From Paracoccaceae bacterium (lineage in GTDB: Bacteria; Pseudomonadota; Alphaproteobacteria; Rhodobacterales; Rhodobacteraceae), in contig JAJEBQ010000043.1 of assembly GCA_022822495.1 (NCBI GenBank), positions 1 to 64,000 of the forward strand: a stretch of DNA of 64,000 nt. The letters are read 5' to 3'. Both the position numbers and the translations under genes were made by a program. Of this stretch, positions 7,509-17,746 are shown piece after piece (position 1 is the first letter of the stretch; every line of letters starts with the position of its first letter). The notes under the pieces were generated by a model. That model was not told the origin of the DNA, did not search any database, and worked only from the letters and a program-made list of their open reading frames with translations.

Positions 7509-8870
7509 CTACGGGATATACTCCCCAAAAAGATAATCGGGAAACCATAAGGCAATTTGTGGAAATTGGTACATTAAAACCATTGCAAAAATAACAATCG
7601 CCAAATAGGGAAGAATTCCCTTGAAAATGTCAACTAGTTCAATCTGGGATTTTAAAACCCCTTTCAAATAATAGGCTGACATGGCCATAGGGGGTGTAAG
7701 AAAGGACGTTTGCAGATTTAATGCAACCAGCATGGCAAAAAAGTAGGGATTGACACCAAAAGTATCCAACATCGGGAGAAAGATTGGAACGAAAATGATG
7801 AGTATTTCTGACCATTCCAACGGCCAACCCAAGATAAAAATTATCAATTGTACCAAGACAAGAAACTGCCAAGGTTCAAGATTTAAAGCCAAAACCCAGT
7901 TCTCAATGACATCATGACCACCCAGATATGAAAAAACTGAGGCAAAAGTCCAGGAACCGACAAAAAGCCAGCACACCATTGCGGTCGCTTTGGCAGTTAG
8001 GAATACACTTTCTTTTAATCTTGACCAGGTTAACGATTTATAAAAAATGGCAAGTATCAAACCTCCCAAGGCTCCCATTGCAGCAGCTTCGGCTGGGGTT
8101 GCCAGCCCACCCAGGATAGAGCCAAGAACCAACAATATAAGAATTGTAAGAGGTACAAAGGATACAATAAGCTCCTTGAAAATTTCCCATTGCGGTGGAA
8201 CGGATTCCAACTGGGGTTTCGGTGCAATAGAGGGAGTAATAAGGGATCTGGCTAAAACATAGACAATATAGAGGCCTGAAAGCAGTAATCCGGGAAAAAC
8301 TGCTGCAGCATATAATCGCAAGGGTGACAATTCGGCAATGGCAGCATAAACGATCAACATAATTGATGGAGGTATGAGTATCCCGAGAGTTCCCCCCGCA
8401 CAAATTACACCTGATGCAAAGGTTTTGTCATATGAAGCCTTGGCCATGGCGGGAAAGGCAAGTAACCCCATGAGAGTTACGACGGCACCAACGATACCAG
8501 AGGCCGTCGAGAATATGGTACATGTAATCAAGGCAGCAATGGCCATGGAACCAGGTAAGTGCCTGGCAGCCATCTGAATTGAATAAAACAGCCGATTAAC
8601 AATATTTGCCCGTTCAACAACATAACCCATCATAAGGAAAAGTGGGATTGCCACCAGAGTGTCATTTTCCATGACTGAATAGGTGTTCTGATTCAACAGA
8701 TAAAAAATTTGGTTGTTGAAAATATCAACAAAACTGTCGTACCCGCTGTAGTAAGCGTAGAAGCCAAAACCTACCCCCATGGCAATCAGCGTAAAGGCAA
8801 TGGGGAATCCCAGTAGTACCAGTAAGATAAACAGGCACAGCATTAAAATTGCTACTTCAGGATTAGTCAT
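7509..8870 (-). CDS. dctM: TRAP transporter large permease DctM
   Basis: This is the large integral-membrane subunit of a TRAP transporter, which drives solute uptake with an ion gradient. The 453-residue protein has about a dozen hydrophobic helices. It begins MLCLFILLVLLGFPIAFTLIAMG and contains the family motifs FLMMGYVVERANI, GTLGILIPPSIMLIVYA and LTPPMAMSAYYLKG. It sits between dctQ, upstream by 39 bases, and the amidase-like gene, which follows without a gap, all on the minus strand. The length is standard. Confidence 0.95.
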   Translation of the reverse strand: MTNPEVAILMLCLFILLVLLGFPIAFTLIAMGVGFGFYAYYSGYDSFVDIFNNQIFYLLNQNTYSVMENDTLVAIPLFLMMGYVVERANIVNRLFYSIQMAARHLPGSMAIAALITCTIFSTASGIVGAVVTLMGLLAFPAMAKASYDKTFASGVICAGGTLGILIPPSIMLIVYAAIAELSPLRLYAAAVFPGLLLSGLYIVYVLARSLITPSIAPKPQLESVPPQWEIFKELIVSFVPLTILILLVLGSILGGLATPAEAAAMGALGGLILAIFYKSLTWSRLKESVFLTAKATAMVCWLFVGSWTFASVFSYLGGHDVIENWVLALNLEPWQFLVLVQLIIFILGWPLEWSEILIIFVPIFLPMLDTFGVNPYFFAMLVALNLQTSFLTPPMAMSAYYLKGVLKSQIELVDIFKGILPYLAIVIFAMVLMYQFPQIALWFPDYLFGEYIP

Positions 8871-8909
8871 CTATCCGTACAAAATCTAAAATAATTCCAA
8901 ACTGTATCA

Positions 8910-9461
8910 TTACTTGGTAAGAAGTTCTTCGGTTTCATGGACATCTTCAATTCTGGGCAGCCACTCACCTGAAAACATCGCTTTCCAACAGCGAAGGCTC
9001 TCTGAAATTCCCTGAAGAATCAACAGAAAACCGGCAACAGGAATTAAGGTTTTAAAGAAATATATCTGAATTCTGGCTGGGCTGTTCCAACTGAATTCCT
9101 TATACCTCCAACTGTCCTGGGCAATTTCCCAACCAAACCAAAAGAGCGCCAACATACCTGGAAAGAAAAACAGGATGTAAAGGACGAAGTCAATTCTTGC
9201 TTGCCAACGTACTGGAAACAAGCGGTAGAAGACATCTCCACGAACATGGGAATCCTGAGCCAGAGCGTAGGGGCCTGCCATCAAAAACAAGGCACCATAC
9301 ATTTGAACCATCATGTCAAACACCCATACTGTTGGGCTGTTAAATACATACCTGACTATGACTTCATAGGAAACAGAAAGTGTCAGGATCAGGATGCACC
9401 AGCCAAACGCACGGCCAACCCAAAGGCTTATACCCTCCATTGCATGAATGATTCGATCCAA
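8910..9461 (-). CDS. dctQ: TRAP transporter small permease DctQ
   Basis: This 183-residue protein has four hydrophobic helices and the DctQ-type pattern VSYEVIVRYVFNSPTVWVFDMM, then DSHVRGDVFY. It is the small membrane partner of DctM. The start is a TTG at 9461 chosen because a strong AGGAGG lies seven or so bases upstream; no in-frame ATG fits as well. A hairpin with a T run separates it from dctP, so the permease subunits are probably made in smaller amounts than the binding protein. Confidence 0.9.
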   Translation of the reverse strand: MDRIIHAMEGISLWVGRAFGWCILILTLSVSYEVIVRYVFNSPTVWVFDMMVQMYGALFLMAGPYALAQDSHVRGDVFYRLFPVRWQARIDFVLYILFFFPGMLALFWFGWEIAQDSWRYKEFSWNSPARIQIYFFKTLIPVAGFLLILQGISESLRCWKAMFSGEWLPRIEDVHETEELLTK

Positions 9462-9478
9462 TCTTACCTCCTATTAAA

Positions 9479-9507
9479 AAACACGAGGGATTGTTTCCCC
9501 CGTGTTT
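9479..9507 (-). terminator. Hairpin plus T run between dctP and dctQ (attenuator)
   Basis: AAACACGAGGG at 9479-9489 pairs with CCCCCGTGTTT at 9497-9507 with one mismatch and a loop of seven bases. Read on the minus strand the second arm runs straight into TTTTTT. This is a rho-independent-type terminator placed between dctP and dctQ within one apparent operon. Partial read-through would give more binding protein than permease, an arrangement common for binding-protein-dependent transporters. Confidence 0.7.
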
Positions 9508-9522
9508 GAATTTGTTGATTAC

Positions 9523-10626
9523 CTATTCACCAAAGTAGTGGGCATAAGCCAACTTGTAGTCAGGTTGATTCAAGTTCAGGTAATTCATTACGCTCTTGGC
9601 ATAGGCTTTTTGACTATCAATGACTTTGGCAAAAAACGCATCTTCGTTGCTAAGTCTTTCAACGACAATATCCCAAGCTTCAAGTTGAGCCTTCATGACA
9701 GAATCTGGTGTTCTGTAAACATTCACACCAAAATCCTCTTTCAAGGAAACCAAATCCTCAGCATATCGCTTCGTATTATGCCAATAGAAATTGGAATTCT
9801 CGGCTTCCGCAGCATATTTCAAAATCGCCTGCAACTCAGGAGAAAGTCCTTCGTACTTGTCCTTGTTGATCGTAACTTCAAAAAACTCCTGACTTTGATG
9901 GAACGATGCCAAGTGATAGTGCTTGGACACATCCTGCATACCAAAATCTTTGTCAGATGTCGGATTGTTAAACTCGGCCGCATCAATAAGGTTGGACTTC
10001 ATTGCCGGCTGGATTTCACCACCGGGCAATTGCACAACACTCATACCCATCTCAAGAAGCACATCAGCAGCAAGCCCAACAGTACGATATTTTAAACCCT
10101 CCATTTGGCTGGCATCGGTAATATGCTCTTTAAACCATCCCAGCGGTTGGGCTGGCATTGGTGAGAAGAAGAATGAAACCAAATTCAACTGAAGCGTGTC
10201 CATAAGCTCATTGAATAGTTCCTGACCTCCACCATAATGGACCCATCCCAACACTTCCTGACTTGACCAGCCAAAGCAAGGTCCAGTTCCAAAAAGTGAA
10301 GCCGTTGGTGATTTTGAATACCAATAAGCTGGGACATAAAAGGCAGCATCCAAGACTCCGCGATGGACGGCATCCTGCATTTGGCTTGTTTTGACCACTG
10401 AATTAACTGGTAGCACTTCAATTTGAAGGGCATCCCCAGCCATATCATTAACACGCTTGACATAGCTTTGAGTATTTTCATAAAAAATACCCCCACCCCA
10501 TGCGCTTTGCAGTTTCAAGACCGTGGTTTCTGCCCTGGCAATGGAAGGAGCAGTTAAAGCACCTGCCGCGGCACCTGTAACCGCGGCACCACGAATAAAG
10601 CCACGGCGATTAATTTTATCTGACAT
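9523..10626 (-). CDS. dctP: TRAP substrate-binding protein DctP with twin-arginine signal
   Basis: This 367-residue periplasmic binding protein opens with a Tat signal: NRRGFIRGA followed by an alanine-rich hydrophobic stretch and a cleavage-like SIARAE near residue 33. DctP features include GLKYRTVGLAADVLLEMG, whose arginine usually binds the ligand carboxylate, VVQLPGGEIQPAMKSNLIDAAEF, and FHQSQEFFEVTINKDKY. These resemble the TakP-like subgroup, so a keto acid or other carboxylate is a likely ligand. It is the first gene of the minus-strand operon dctP-dctQ-dctM-amidase-like. Confidence 0.92.
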   Translation of the reverse strand: MSDKINRRGFIRGAAVTGAAAGALTAPSIARAETTVLKLQSAWGGGIFYENTQSYVKRVNDMAGDALQIEVLPVNSVVKTSQMQDAVHRGVLDAAFYVPAYWYSKSPTASLFGTGPCFGWSSQEVLGWVHYGGGQELFNELMDTLQLNLVSFFFSPMPAQPLGWFKEHITDASQMEGLKYRTVGLAADVLLEMGMSVVQLPGGEIQPAMKSNLIDAAEFNNPTSDKDFGMQDVSKHYHLASFHQSQEFFEVTINKDKYEGLSPELQAILKYAAEAENSNFYWHNTKRYAEDLVSLKEDFGVNVYRTPDSVMKAQLEAWDIVVERLSNEDAFFAKVIDSQKAYAKSVMNYLNLNQPDYKLAYAHYFGE

Positions 10627-10794
10627 CTATTTCTCCTTTTCTGTGGTTAAAGTTACAAGTCATTTTCTTGTTATAATTATTTCTTTGGAAGTTCCAATCA
10701 AATAATCAGATGTCACTCACCAAGAATTGGATTGAAATTACACCTAACAACTATAAATAGTTAAGCAATCTACTTGCATGTGGGGTAAATTACG

Positions 10795-11373
10795 ATGGAT
10801 AAAGTCAACGAAGCTAATCCCGTTCCGATAACTCTATATAAATGGGCAGGAGCCTGGGGACCGTTTAAAGTGAAGATCCCATGTGGGGAATGCACCCTAA
10901 CCCTTGATATTATCAAGGATACCATAGATTCAGAGCTGGGTGGTATACCGGTGAATCTAGAAGTTCGTGAGTGGTTATCCGAATGGTGGAAACCTTTGGT
11001 GGCCGGTGGTTGGCATGCTCCGATTGTAATTGTTGATGGAAAGCTCGTCAGTCAAGGTTATGCCCTGAATCGAGGTCTTCTTACTGAAGCTGTGATTAAT
11101 GCCCATGTCAAAAGAAGTTCAATCTCTGGAAATAAACTGTATGGCAAGATAACATGCCCACACTGCACCAAGGCCAAAAAGCAATTAAGCGAGTCTGATA
11201 TTGACTACGAGTATCATGACGTGGTGAAAGAACCCCTATCTCTCTATGAGATGTTGGCTAGAGTTAAACCCTTGGTGGGACCCAAAACACCAATTACCGT
11301 TCCACAAATCTGGTTGAACGGGAAATATGTCGGGGGTGCCAGCGAACTTTCAAATATCTTGAAGGAAGTTTGA
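10795..11373 (+). CDS. Tandem thioredoxin-fold protein with C-terminal glutaredoxin domain
   Basis: The 192-residue protein joins two redox-type modules. Residues about 10-95 contain CGEC (Cys30-Cys33) and an AP-IVIVDG turn (Ala75-Pro76) that looks like the cis-proline of a thioredoxin fold. Residues about 112-192 form a glutaredoxin with CPHC (Cys121-Cys124) and VPQIWLNGKYVGG, including the cis-proline Val169-Pro170 and glutathione-binding glycines. The C-terminal half is confidently a glutaredoxin; the N-terminal half is assigned from its CxxC and overall layout. It stands alone, upstream of ilvI and on the same strand. Substrates are unknown. Confidence 0.7.
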   Translation: MDKVNEANPVPITLYKWAGAWGPFKVKIPCGECTLTLDIIKDTIDSELGGIPVNLEVREWLSEWWKPLVAGGWHAPIVIVDGKLVSQGYALNRGLLTEAVINAHVKRSSISGNKLYGKITCPHCTKAKKQLSESDIDYEYHDVVKEPLSLYEMLARVKPLVGPKTPITVPQIWLNGKYVGGASELSNILKEV

Positions 11374-11485
11374 GGTCAAAACTTCATAACCAGGACAAAA
11401 CCTAATAACAAAATTGTCAATTTATACAAATACCACACAAAGAATATTTTCTAACGGTTTGCTGAGAATAAAAGGTAATGAATTC

Positions 11486-13276
11486 ATGGATCAGCTTAAA
11501 AATATAAACACGAAATACTCCCGGTTAACAGGGTCACAAATAGTCGTTCAGGCCCTTAAAGATCACGGGGTTGATACTGTATTTGGATACCCGGGTGGTG
11601 CTGTATTACCTATTTACGATGAAATCTTTCAACAAAATGAAATTCGACACTTTCTGGTACGGCACGAGCAAGGAGCTGTACATGCTGCCGAAGGATACGC
11701 TCGATCAACTGGTAAGCCCGGCGTTGTTCTTGTCACTTCAGGTCCGGGTGCAACTAATTCAGTAACAGGATTAACTGATGCCATAATGGACTCTATACCT
11801 CTCGTTGTTATTTCAGGTCAGGTTCCCACTTTTATGATTGGAAACGATGCTTTTCAGGAGGCCGATACCGTTGGAATCACCCGCCCCTGTACCAAGCACA
11901 ATTGGTTGGTCAAGGAGACCGATGCCCTGGGACAAGTGTTTCATGAAGCCTTTCATGTTGCCATGCATGGCAGACCTGGTCCTGTTTTGATTGATATCCC
12001 CAAGGATGTCCAGTTTGCAACTGGATCTTATGTTCCCTTAAAATTTGCAACTGAAAGCAAATATAATCCCCGCACTGAGGGAGACATGGAAGAAATTGCG
12101 TTTCTTGTCAGCTTGATGGAATCAGCCGAAAGACCAATTTTCTATACCGGTGGTGGTGTTATTAATTCAGGTACCAAAGCAAGCCAAACGTTATTGGAGT
12201 TGGTTGATGAAACTGGTTTCCCGGTTACTTCAACATTAATGGGATTGGGGGCCTATCCCGCTTCCGGGAAAAATTGGCTTGGGATGCTTGGGATGCATGG
12301 GACCTATGAAGCCAACATTGCCATGTATGAATGCGATCTAATGATTAATGTAGGAGCAAGGTTTGATGATCGGATTACAGGTCGGGTAAGTGATTTCAGC
12401 CCTGGTTCAACGAAAGCCCATATTGACATTGACAGGTCGTCTATCAACAAGGTTATACCAACCGAAATACCCATTGTTGGTGATGCTGGAATAGTTCTTA
12501 AACAGATTCTTGATTTATGGCGTTCAAAGGGCAAGAAAACCAATGCCCATGAAGTCGACAAGTGGTGGCGAAAGATTGAACACTGGAAAACCAAGGATTG
12601 TCTGTGTTATGAGAATTCAGATACAAAAATTAAGCCACAATATGCAATACAAAGACTTGAAGAACTAACCAGAGGTTATGATCGGTTCATAATAACGGAT
12701 GTAGGTCAACATCAGATGTGGGCCGCCCAGTTCATGAAAATGGAAGAACCTAATCGGTGGATGACCTCAGGGGGGTTGGGGACGATGGGATATGGCCTAC
12801 CCGCTTCTGTCGGTGTTCAGGTCGCGCACCCCGATTCACTTGTTATAAACGTATCAGGTGATGCTGGTTGGCTTATGAATATGCAGGAAATGGGAACTGC
12901 TGTACAGTATCGCCTTCCAATCAAGCAGTTTATCGTAAACAACAAACGGCTTGGCATGGTCCGGCAGTGGCAACAAATTCTTCATGGCGAGCGTTATAGC
13001 CATTCCTGGTCCGAAGCCTTGCCAGATTTTGTAAAATTGGCAGAAGCCTTTGGGTGCAAAGGGATCGTTGTTACCAATCCTTCAGATATTGATGCCGCCA
13101 TCCAAGAAATGATTGCCTTTGATGGTCCGGTCATTGTTGATTGTCAGGTAGTAGAACATGAAAACTGTTTCCCAATGATTCCTTCCGGCGAACCTCATAA
13201 CAAAATGATTTTTGAGGAAGACATTCAAGCCAATGAAGAACAGCTGGTTGGCAAAGCTGGTTCGGTTCTGGTTTAA
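11486..13276 (+). CDS. ilvI: Acetolactate synthase large subunit
   Basis: Catalyses the thiamine-diphosphate-dependent condensation of pyruvate (or pyruvate and 2-oxobutyrate), the first common step of valine, leucine and isoleucine synthesis. The three expected domains are present. The N-terminal TPP domain has VFGYPGGAVLPIYDEI and the catalytic Glu in VRHEQGAVHAAEGYAR. The middle FAD-binding domain follows, and the C-terminal TPP domain has GDAGWLMNMQEMGTAVQYRLPIKQFIVNN, the metal-binding GDx(n)NN motif. The ATG at 11486 is chosen over an upstream TTG because AAAGGT lies just ahead and conserved sequence starts soon after. The 596-residue length is normal. The small subunit follows after 15 bases. 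Confidence 0.95.
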   Translation: MDQLKNINTKYSRLTGSQIVVQALKDHGVDTVFGYPGGAVLPIYDEIFQQNEIRHFLVRHEQGAVHAAEGYARSTGKPGVVLVTSGPGATNSVTGLTDAIMDSIPLVVISGQVPTFMIGNDAFQEADTVGITRPCTKHNWLVKETDALGQVFHEAFHVAMHGRPGPVLIDIPKDVQFATGSYVPLKFATESKYNPRTEGDMEEIAFLVSLMESAERPIFYTGGGVINSGTKASQTLLELVDETGFPVTSTLMGLGAYPASGKNWLGMLGMHGTYEANIAMYECDLMINVGARFDDRITGRVSDFSPGSTKAHIDIDRSSINKVIPTEIPIVGDAGIVLKQILDLWRSKGKKTNAHEVDKWWRKIEHWKTKDCLCYENSDTKIKPQYAIQRLEELTRGYDRFIITDVGQHQMWAAQFMKMEEPNRWMTSGGLGTMGYGLPASVGVQVAHPDSLVINVSGDAGWLMNMQEMGTAVQYRLPIKQFIVNNKRLGMVRQWQQILHGERYSHSWSEALPDFVKLAEAFGCKGIVVTNPSDIDAAIQEMIAFDGPVIVDCQVVEHENCFPMIPSGEPHNKMIFEEDIQANEEQLVGKAGSVLV

Positions 13277-13291
13277 TTGACAGGTTTTATT

Positions 13292-13855
13292 ATGAATTCA
13301 TTAAAATTGAAAGATGGCGTTTCCAGGAAATCAGCTTATGATTTGCGAAACCCTACAGAAGATATCCATGAGGTCCATACCCTTACTGTCCTGGTTGATA
13401 ATGAAGCAGGGGTACTGGCGAGAGTCATAGGTTTGTTTTCAGGCCGAGGTTATAATATCGAAAGTCTTACTGTCTCAGAAATTGATCACCAGGGCAAGCT
13501 TTCCAGGATTACAGTCATGACCAAGGGGAAACCCTCGGTTATTGAACAGATAAAGGCTCAACTGGAGCGATTGGTCCCTGTATATGAGGTCCATGATCTT
13601 ACCACCGAGGGTCCATCTGTACAAAGGGAATTGGCCTTGCTGAAAGTTAAGGGGGAAGGAAACCATCGGGTTGAAGCGCTAAGGTTGGGCGATATTTTCA
13701 GAGCCCGAGTTGTTGACACAACTTTGGACAGTTTTATCTTTGAAATCACCGGCCCAACCGACAAGATTGACAAATTTGCCAGTCTTATGGAACCACTGGG
13801 GTTAGTTGAAATTGCCAGAACCGGTGTTGTAGGTATTTCGCGTGAGGAGCATTAA
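13292..13855 (+). CDS. ilvN: Acetolactate synthase small (regulatory) subunit
   Basis: The 187-residue regulatory partner of the preceding large subunit confers valine feedback control and raises activity in this family. It has an N-terminal ACT domain beginning HTLTVLVDNEAGVLARVIGLFSGRGYNIESLTV (residues about 30-62) and a C-terminal domain with the usual FRARVVDTTLDSFIFEITG. The ATG at 13292 is taken as the start; a TTG at 13277 directly at the end of ilvI is the alternative. The length is within the usual range for the long form of this subunit (IlvH-like). Confidence 0.94.
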   Translation: MNSLKLKDGVSRKSAYDLRNPTEDIHEVHTLTVLVDNEAGVLARVIGLFSGRGYNIESLTVSEIDHQGKLSRITVMTKGKPSVIEQIKAQLERLVPVYEVHDLTTEGPSVQRELALLKVKGEGNHRVEALRLGDIFRARVVDTTLDSFIFEITGPTDKIDKFASLMEPLGLVEIARTGVVGISREEH

Positions 13856-13947
13856 AGCAAACCAGTAGAACTGTAACCACTCTCCGGCTTTCACCATAAT
13901 TAACCCAACACTCGACAACATTGAAGGGGTTCAGGTTTTTGGTATGC

Positions 13948-13968
13948 GTCATTACCATCGGTAATGAG
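13948..13968. terminator. Hairpin after ilvN
   Basis: GTCATTACC and GGTAATGAGAC form an inverted repeat around an ATC loop between the converging ilvN and nrdJ genes. There is no good T run on either strand, so it may be a factor-dependent stop or merely a palindrome. Confidence 0.3.
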
Positions 13969-13977
13969 ACATATCAA

Positions 13978-14232
13978 TTACTTGTGACTCAACTCATTTT
14001 CATCAGAAAACTTTAATTTTTCAATCCGTTTATCAATCGCGAAAGCGACAGGTAATGAAGCGAAGACCGGGATTATAACCAGAAGGAATGTTATGTTAAT
14101 CCCGATCAATTCGCTCGGAGGTTGAAAATTTCGAACTTGATTAACTACAGCCAGTGGTGGTTCCACAAACCGTGCAAACCATGCAGGTCCCGCTTCTAAC
14201 AAGGGAATAATTACCACAAGAGTTACAAACAT
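13978..14232 (-). CDS. Possible small membrane protein overlapping the 3' end of nrdJ
   Basis: An 84-residue frame in a different register overlaps the last 90 or so bases of nrdJ on the same strand and runs on into the intergenic space. It encodes two hydrophobic segments ([14 protein letters not shown] and [18 protein letters not shown]) ending in a charged tail [10 protein letters not shown], a plausible double-span membrane protein. There is no recognised family and no clear ribosome site, so it may be fortuitous. Confidence 0.25.
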   Translation of the reverse strand: MFVTLVVIIPLLEAGPAWFARFVEPPLAVVNQVRNFQPPSELIGINITFLLVIIPVFASLPVAFAIDKRIEKLKFSDENELSHK

Positions 14233-17200
14233 CACCACTATAGTTCGGTGATGATTTTCCCCTTGAAGGCGCAGAGTTCGTGAAGTCAGACATGGCGATA
14301 ACCTCACCCGCTGGTTTAGCAGGCTCCGCAACTCCAATTTCTGATGTATCAGTTAAAGTTCGAAAGAGGCTGGGTGAGTCTTCATTTACAACCATGGTTT
14401 CTTCTAATTGTTCTTGCAACTCAATCTTGACGTTGGCCAGATCCTCACGCTCCAGATAACTTACCGCCAATTCGCGGAAGATATAATCCAGGATAGATCT
14501 TGAATTTTTAATTGTAGAATTTCCCAACACCATGCCAGCGGGTTCAAATCTCGTACCAACAAATGCTTCAACAAAAACTTCTAATGGCACGCCATATTGC
14601 AATCCCAAGGATACTGCGATCGCAAAATTATTCATCATCGCACCAAAACTTGCTCCCTCTTTGTGCATATCTATGAAAATCTCACCCAAGGCCCCGTTCT
14701 CATATTCACCGGTTCTTAAATAAACCTTATGTCCACCAACTGTGGCCTTTTGAGTGTAACCCTTTCGTCTATTGCTCAGTTTCCTTCGTTTTCCAACCAG
14801 TTTTTCGGAAAGACTCAAAACTCTAGTGGTTTGATCAATCTCTTCATCCTTAACAATTTCTGCCATTTCGTCATTACCGGCAAGGATGGTTGAAAGCGGT
14901 TGGCTAAGCTTGGAGCCATCACGATAAAGTGCAACAGCCTTTAACCCTAAAGTCCAAGAGAGATCATATGCCGATTTACAATCATCGACAGTAGCGGTAG
15001 TCGGCATATTGATTGTTTTAGAAATAGCCCCGGAAATAAAACTCTGTGCTGCTGCAACCATTTTTATATGACTATTGGCACTCAAGCTTCTGATTCCTTT
15101 CCTACCGTTAGTATTGGCACAATCAAAAACCGGAAGATGCTCATTTGCCAGATGAGGTGCACCTTCTACTGTCTTCGCACCACAAATATATTCATTGGCT
15201 TCTTCAATTTGCTCATCTGTAAAACCCAGCTCACTGAGTAAATCAAAACCCGGATGATGGATTTTTTCTAGCTCCACACCAAGTTCCTTTACACAAAAGC
15301 CGGTTCCAAAACGTTCCGGTGTAAACACAAATCTGATGTCTACAAATGCAGGAAGATCTTCTTCAATCTTGTTTAATTCTTCTTTTCTGAAGCCTTTATC
15401 AAGCAGAGTTTCTCTGTTGATATGCGGCGCTCCCTCCAAGGTTGCCTTTCCGACAGTGTAATCAACAATATCCTTTATTTGATAGTCGGAATAGCCCAAA
15501 GCCTCAAGGGCACGAGGAACTGACTTGTTCACGATTTGAAAGTACCCTCCACCAGCAAGTGTCTTGATTTTGACCAAGGCAAACTCCGGCTCTATACCGT
15601 TTGTATCACAATCCATTACAAATCCGATTGTTCCAGTTGGAGCAATTACCGATACCTGAGCGTTCCTAAAGCCGTATTTCTTACCCAATGTTAGTGAAGA
15701 ATCCCAAGCTTCTTGAGCCTTTTCGACAATTTCATGATGTGGACATTCAGACATAACCAACGGTATTGGCTTTATTTTTAATCCTTCATATCCGGAAGAT
15801 TCACCATAAGCAGCCCGTCGGTGATTTCTAATCACTCGTAACATGTCCTCAGAATTTTTCTCATATCCTTCAAAGGCGCCCAACTCCTTAGCTATCTCTG
15901 CTGAAGTTCGATAACTCAAACCTGTCAGAAGTGCTGTGAGAGCACCGCAGGTGGCCCGCCCTCTTATGGAATCATATGGTATACCCATATGCATCAACAA
16001 ACCACCCAAATTCGCATAACCCAAACCAAGTGTTCGGAATTTGTAGGAAAGTTCTGCAATTATTTTTGACGGGAATTGTGCCATGTAAACGGAAATCTCA
16101 AGGACAATTGTAAAGAGTTTTGTTACATGTTCAAATTCTCTGGTGTCAAAATGCCCGTCGTGAAAGAATTTCAAAAGATTAAGGGAGGCCAGATTACAAG
16201 CTGTGTCATCCAGGAACATATACTCCGAACAAGGATTGGAAGCCCTAATTGGACCGCTGTTGGGACAGGTGTGCCAAGAATTGATTGTATCGTGATATTG
16301 AACTCCAGGATCGGCACATGACCAAGCAGTCTGACCAATCTGGTTCCATAGATCTGCAGCCTTTACAGTTTTTGCCACCTCTCCACTGATACGATATTTT
16401 AATTCCCAATCCTGATCATTTTTCACGGCCTCCATAAAGCCATCCGTAACCCGGATTGAATTATTGGAATTCTGGCCTGATACCGTTGCGTATCCTTCCG
16501 ACTGCCAACCTGAATCAATTTCGGCAAAGTCAATTGACGTAAAACCCTGCTTGGCAAATTGGATGATCCTGGCTATGAATCCTTCCGGAACCATTGCTTC
16601 CTTGGCTTCAACAATAGCCTTTCGCAAATCCTTGTTTTGCTTGGGGTCACTTGCTATCAAGCGCGACTGATCAGATGAATTGATGGCTCCAAATATCTTG
16701 TTTAGATGTTTGGAAATAGCCTTTGAGCCTGCAACCATGGAAGCAACCTTATGTTCTTCCTTTTCTTTCCAGTTAATGAACTCCTCAATATCCGGGTGAT
16801 CAATATCACAGATCACCATCTTGGCTGCCCGTCTCGTAGTCCCCCCCGATTTAATGGCACCGGCTGCACTGTCTCCTATATTGAGGAAACTCATGAGACC
16901 GCTGGATTTACCCCCGCTTTCAAGCGGTTCATTGGCAGCCCGAATGTTTGAGAAGTTGGTACCGGTTCCTGATCCGAATTTGAACAATCTGGCTTCTCGG
17001 GACCACAAGTCCATGATTCCACCCTCATTGACAAGATCATCTTCAACTGACTGAATAAAGCATGCGTGCGGTTGTGGACGATAATAGGAACTGTCTGATT
17101 TGGTGATTCTACGGGTGGTCTCATCAACATAGTAATGACCCTGCCCGGCCCGTGAAATGCCATAGGCCCAGTGAATACCAGTGTTGAACCACTGCGGTGA

Positions 17201-17659
17201 ATTTGGAGCTCCCCTTTGCGTAGCCAGGATATATCGCATTTCGTCAAAGAATGCCCTGGCATCATCCTCGGTTGTGAAGTAATTTCCCTTCCAACCCCAG
17301 TAGGTCCAGGCACCTGCCAAACGGTCAAAGACCTGCTTGGCTGATTTTTCAGGTCCAAACCTCTCATTTTCAGGAACTTTCTTAAGGCCCTCTAAATCAG
17401 CTTCTCTTGGTTGAAGAAAATCGGGGACACCTGGTTCATCCTTCTTGCGCAAGCATAAGGGAACACCTGCCTTACGAAAATACTTTTCAGCCAAGACATC
17501 AACAGCTGTTTGGCTCCAGTTTCTAGGCGCCTCTATCCCTTCTGTCGAAAAGACAGCTTTACCGCTTGGATCAGAAATTACTGAATTAACTTTTGTGAAT
17601 TCAATGCCTTGATAGGGGCAGGCATTTTTTTCCGTAAAGTACCGTTTTATCTGTACCAC
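14141..17659 (-). CDS. nrdJ: Vitamin B12-dependent (class II) ribonucleoside-diphosphate reductase NrdJ
   Basis: Makes deoxyribonucleotides using adenosylcobalamin as the radical source, with no oxygen requirement or separate radical-carrying subunit. The 1172-residue protein is of the long alphaproteobacterial type. It has the [19 protein letters not shown] region near residue 150, [15 protein letters not shown], the active-site stretch [20 protein letters not shown], and [27 protein letters not shown]-terminal cysteine-rich tail ([22 protein letters not shown]) probably carries the electron-relay and zinc-type cysteines. The start is a GTG at 17659 with GAGAGGG just upstream. A NrdR-like box lies about 75 bases upstream. 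No cobalamin riboswitch was recognised in front of it. Confidence 0.95.
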   Translation of the reverse strand: MVQIKRYFTEKNACPYQGIEFTKVNSVISDPSGKAVFSTEGIEAPRNWSQTAVDVLAEKYFRKAGVPLCLRKKDEPGVPDFLQPREADLEGLKKVPENERFGPEKSAKQVFDRLAGAWTYWGWKGNYFTTEDDARAFFDEMRYILATQRGAPNSPQWFNTGIHWAYGISRAGQGHYYVDETTRRITKSDSSYYRPQPHACFIQSVEDDLVNEGGIMDLWSREARLFKFGSGTGTNFSNIRAANEPLESGGKSSGLMSFLNIGDSAAGAIKSGGTTRRAAKMVICDIDHPDIEEFINWKEKEEHKVASMVAGSKAISKHLNKIFGAINSSDQSRLIASDPKQNKDLRKAIVEAKEAMVPEGFIARIIQFAKQGFTSIDFAEIDSGWQSEGYATVSGQNSNNSIRVTDGFMEAVKNDQDWELKYRISGEVAKTVKAADLWNQIGQTAWSCADPGVQYHDTINSWHTCPNSGPIRASNPCSEYMFLDDTACNLASLNLLKFFHDGHFDTREFEHVTKLFTIVLEISVYMAQFPSKIIAELSYKFRTLGLGYANLGGLLMHMGIPYDSIRGRATCGALTALLTGLSYRTSAEIAKELGAFEGYEKNSEDMLRVIRNHRRAAYGESSGYEGLKIKPIPLVMSECPHHEIVEKAQEAWDSSLTLGKKYGFRNAQVSVIAPTGTIGFVMDCDTNGIEPEFALVKIKTLAGGGYFQIVNKSVPRALEALGYSDYQIKDIVDYTVGKATLEGAPHINRETLLDKGFRKEELNKIEEDLPAFVDIRFVFTPERFGTGFCVKELGVELEKIHHPGFDLLSELGFTDEQIEEANEYICGAKTVEGAPHLANEHLPVFDCANTNGRKGIRSLSANSHIKMVAAAQSFISGAISKTINMPTTATVDDCKSAYDLSWTLGLKAVALYRDGSKLSQPLSTILAGNDEMAEIVKDEEIDQTTRVLSLSEKLVGKRRKLSNRRKGYTQKATVGGHKVYLRTGEYENGALGEIFIDMHKEGASFGAMMNNFAIAVSLGLQYGVPLEVFVEAFVGTRFEPAGMVLGNSTIKNSRSILDYIFRELAVSYLEREDLANVKIELQEQLEETMVVNEDSPSLFRTLTDTSEIGVAEPAKPAGEVIAMSDFTNSAPSRGKSSPNYSGDVCNSCGNYSLVRSGTCMVCTVCGTTTGCS

Positions 17660-17730
17660 TTTTAAACCCTCTCAAACTGGGACTTCTGTAACAAAAAATC
17701 CCGTATTTAGTTATATTTCCAACTTATCCT

Positions 17731-17746
17731 ACAAGATATAGTGGTC
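17731..17746 (-). promoter_or_regulatory. Candidate NrdR box upstream of nrdJ
   Basis: On the minus strand ACCACTATATCTTGT resembles the palindromic NrdR box consensus ACACWATATATWGTGT. NrdR represses ribonucleotide reductase genes when dATP/ATP is high, usually from two boxes about 31 bases apart. I find only one convincing copy here, so the assignment is tentative. Confidence 0.4.
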
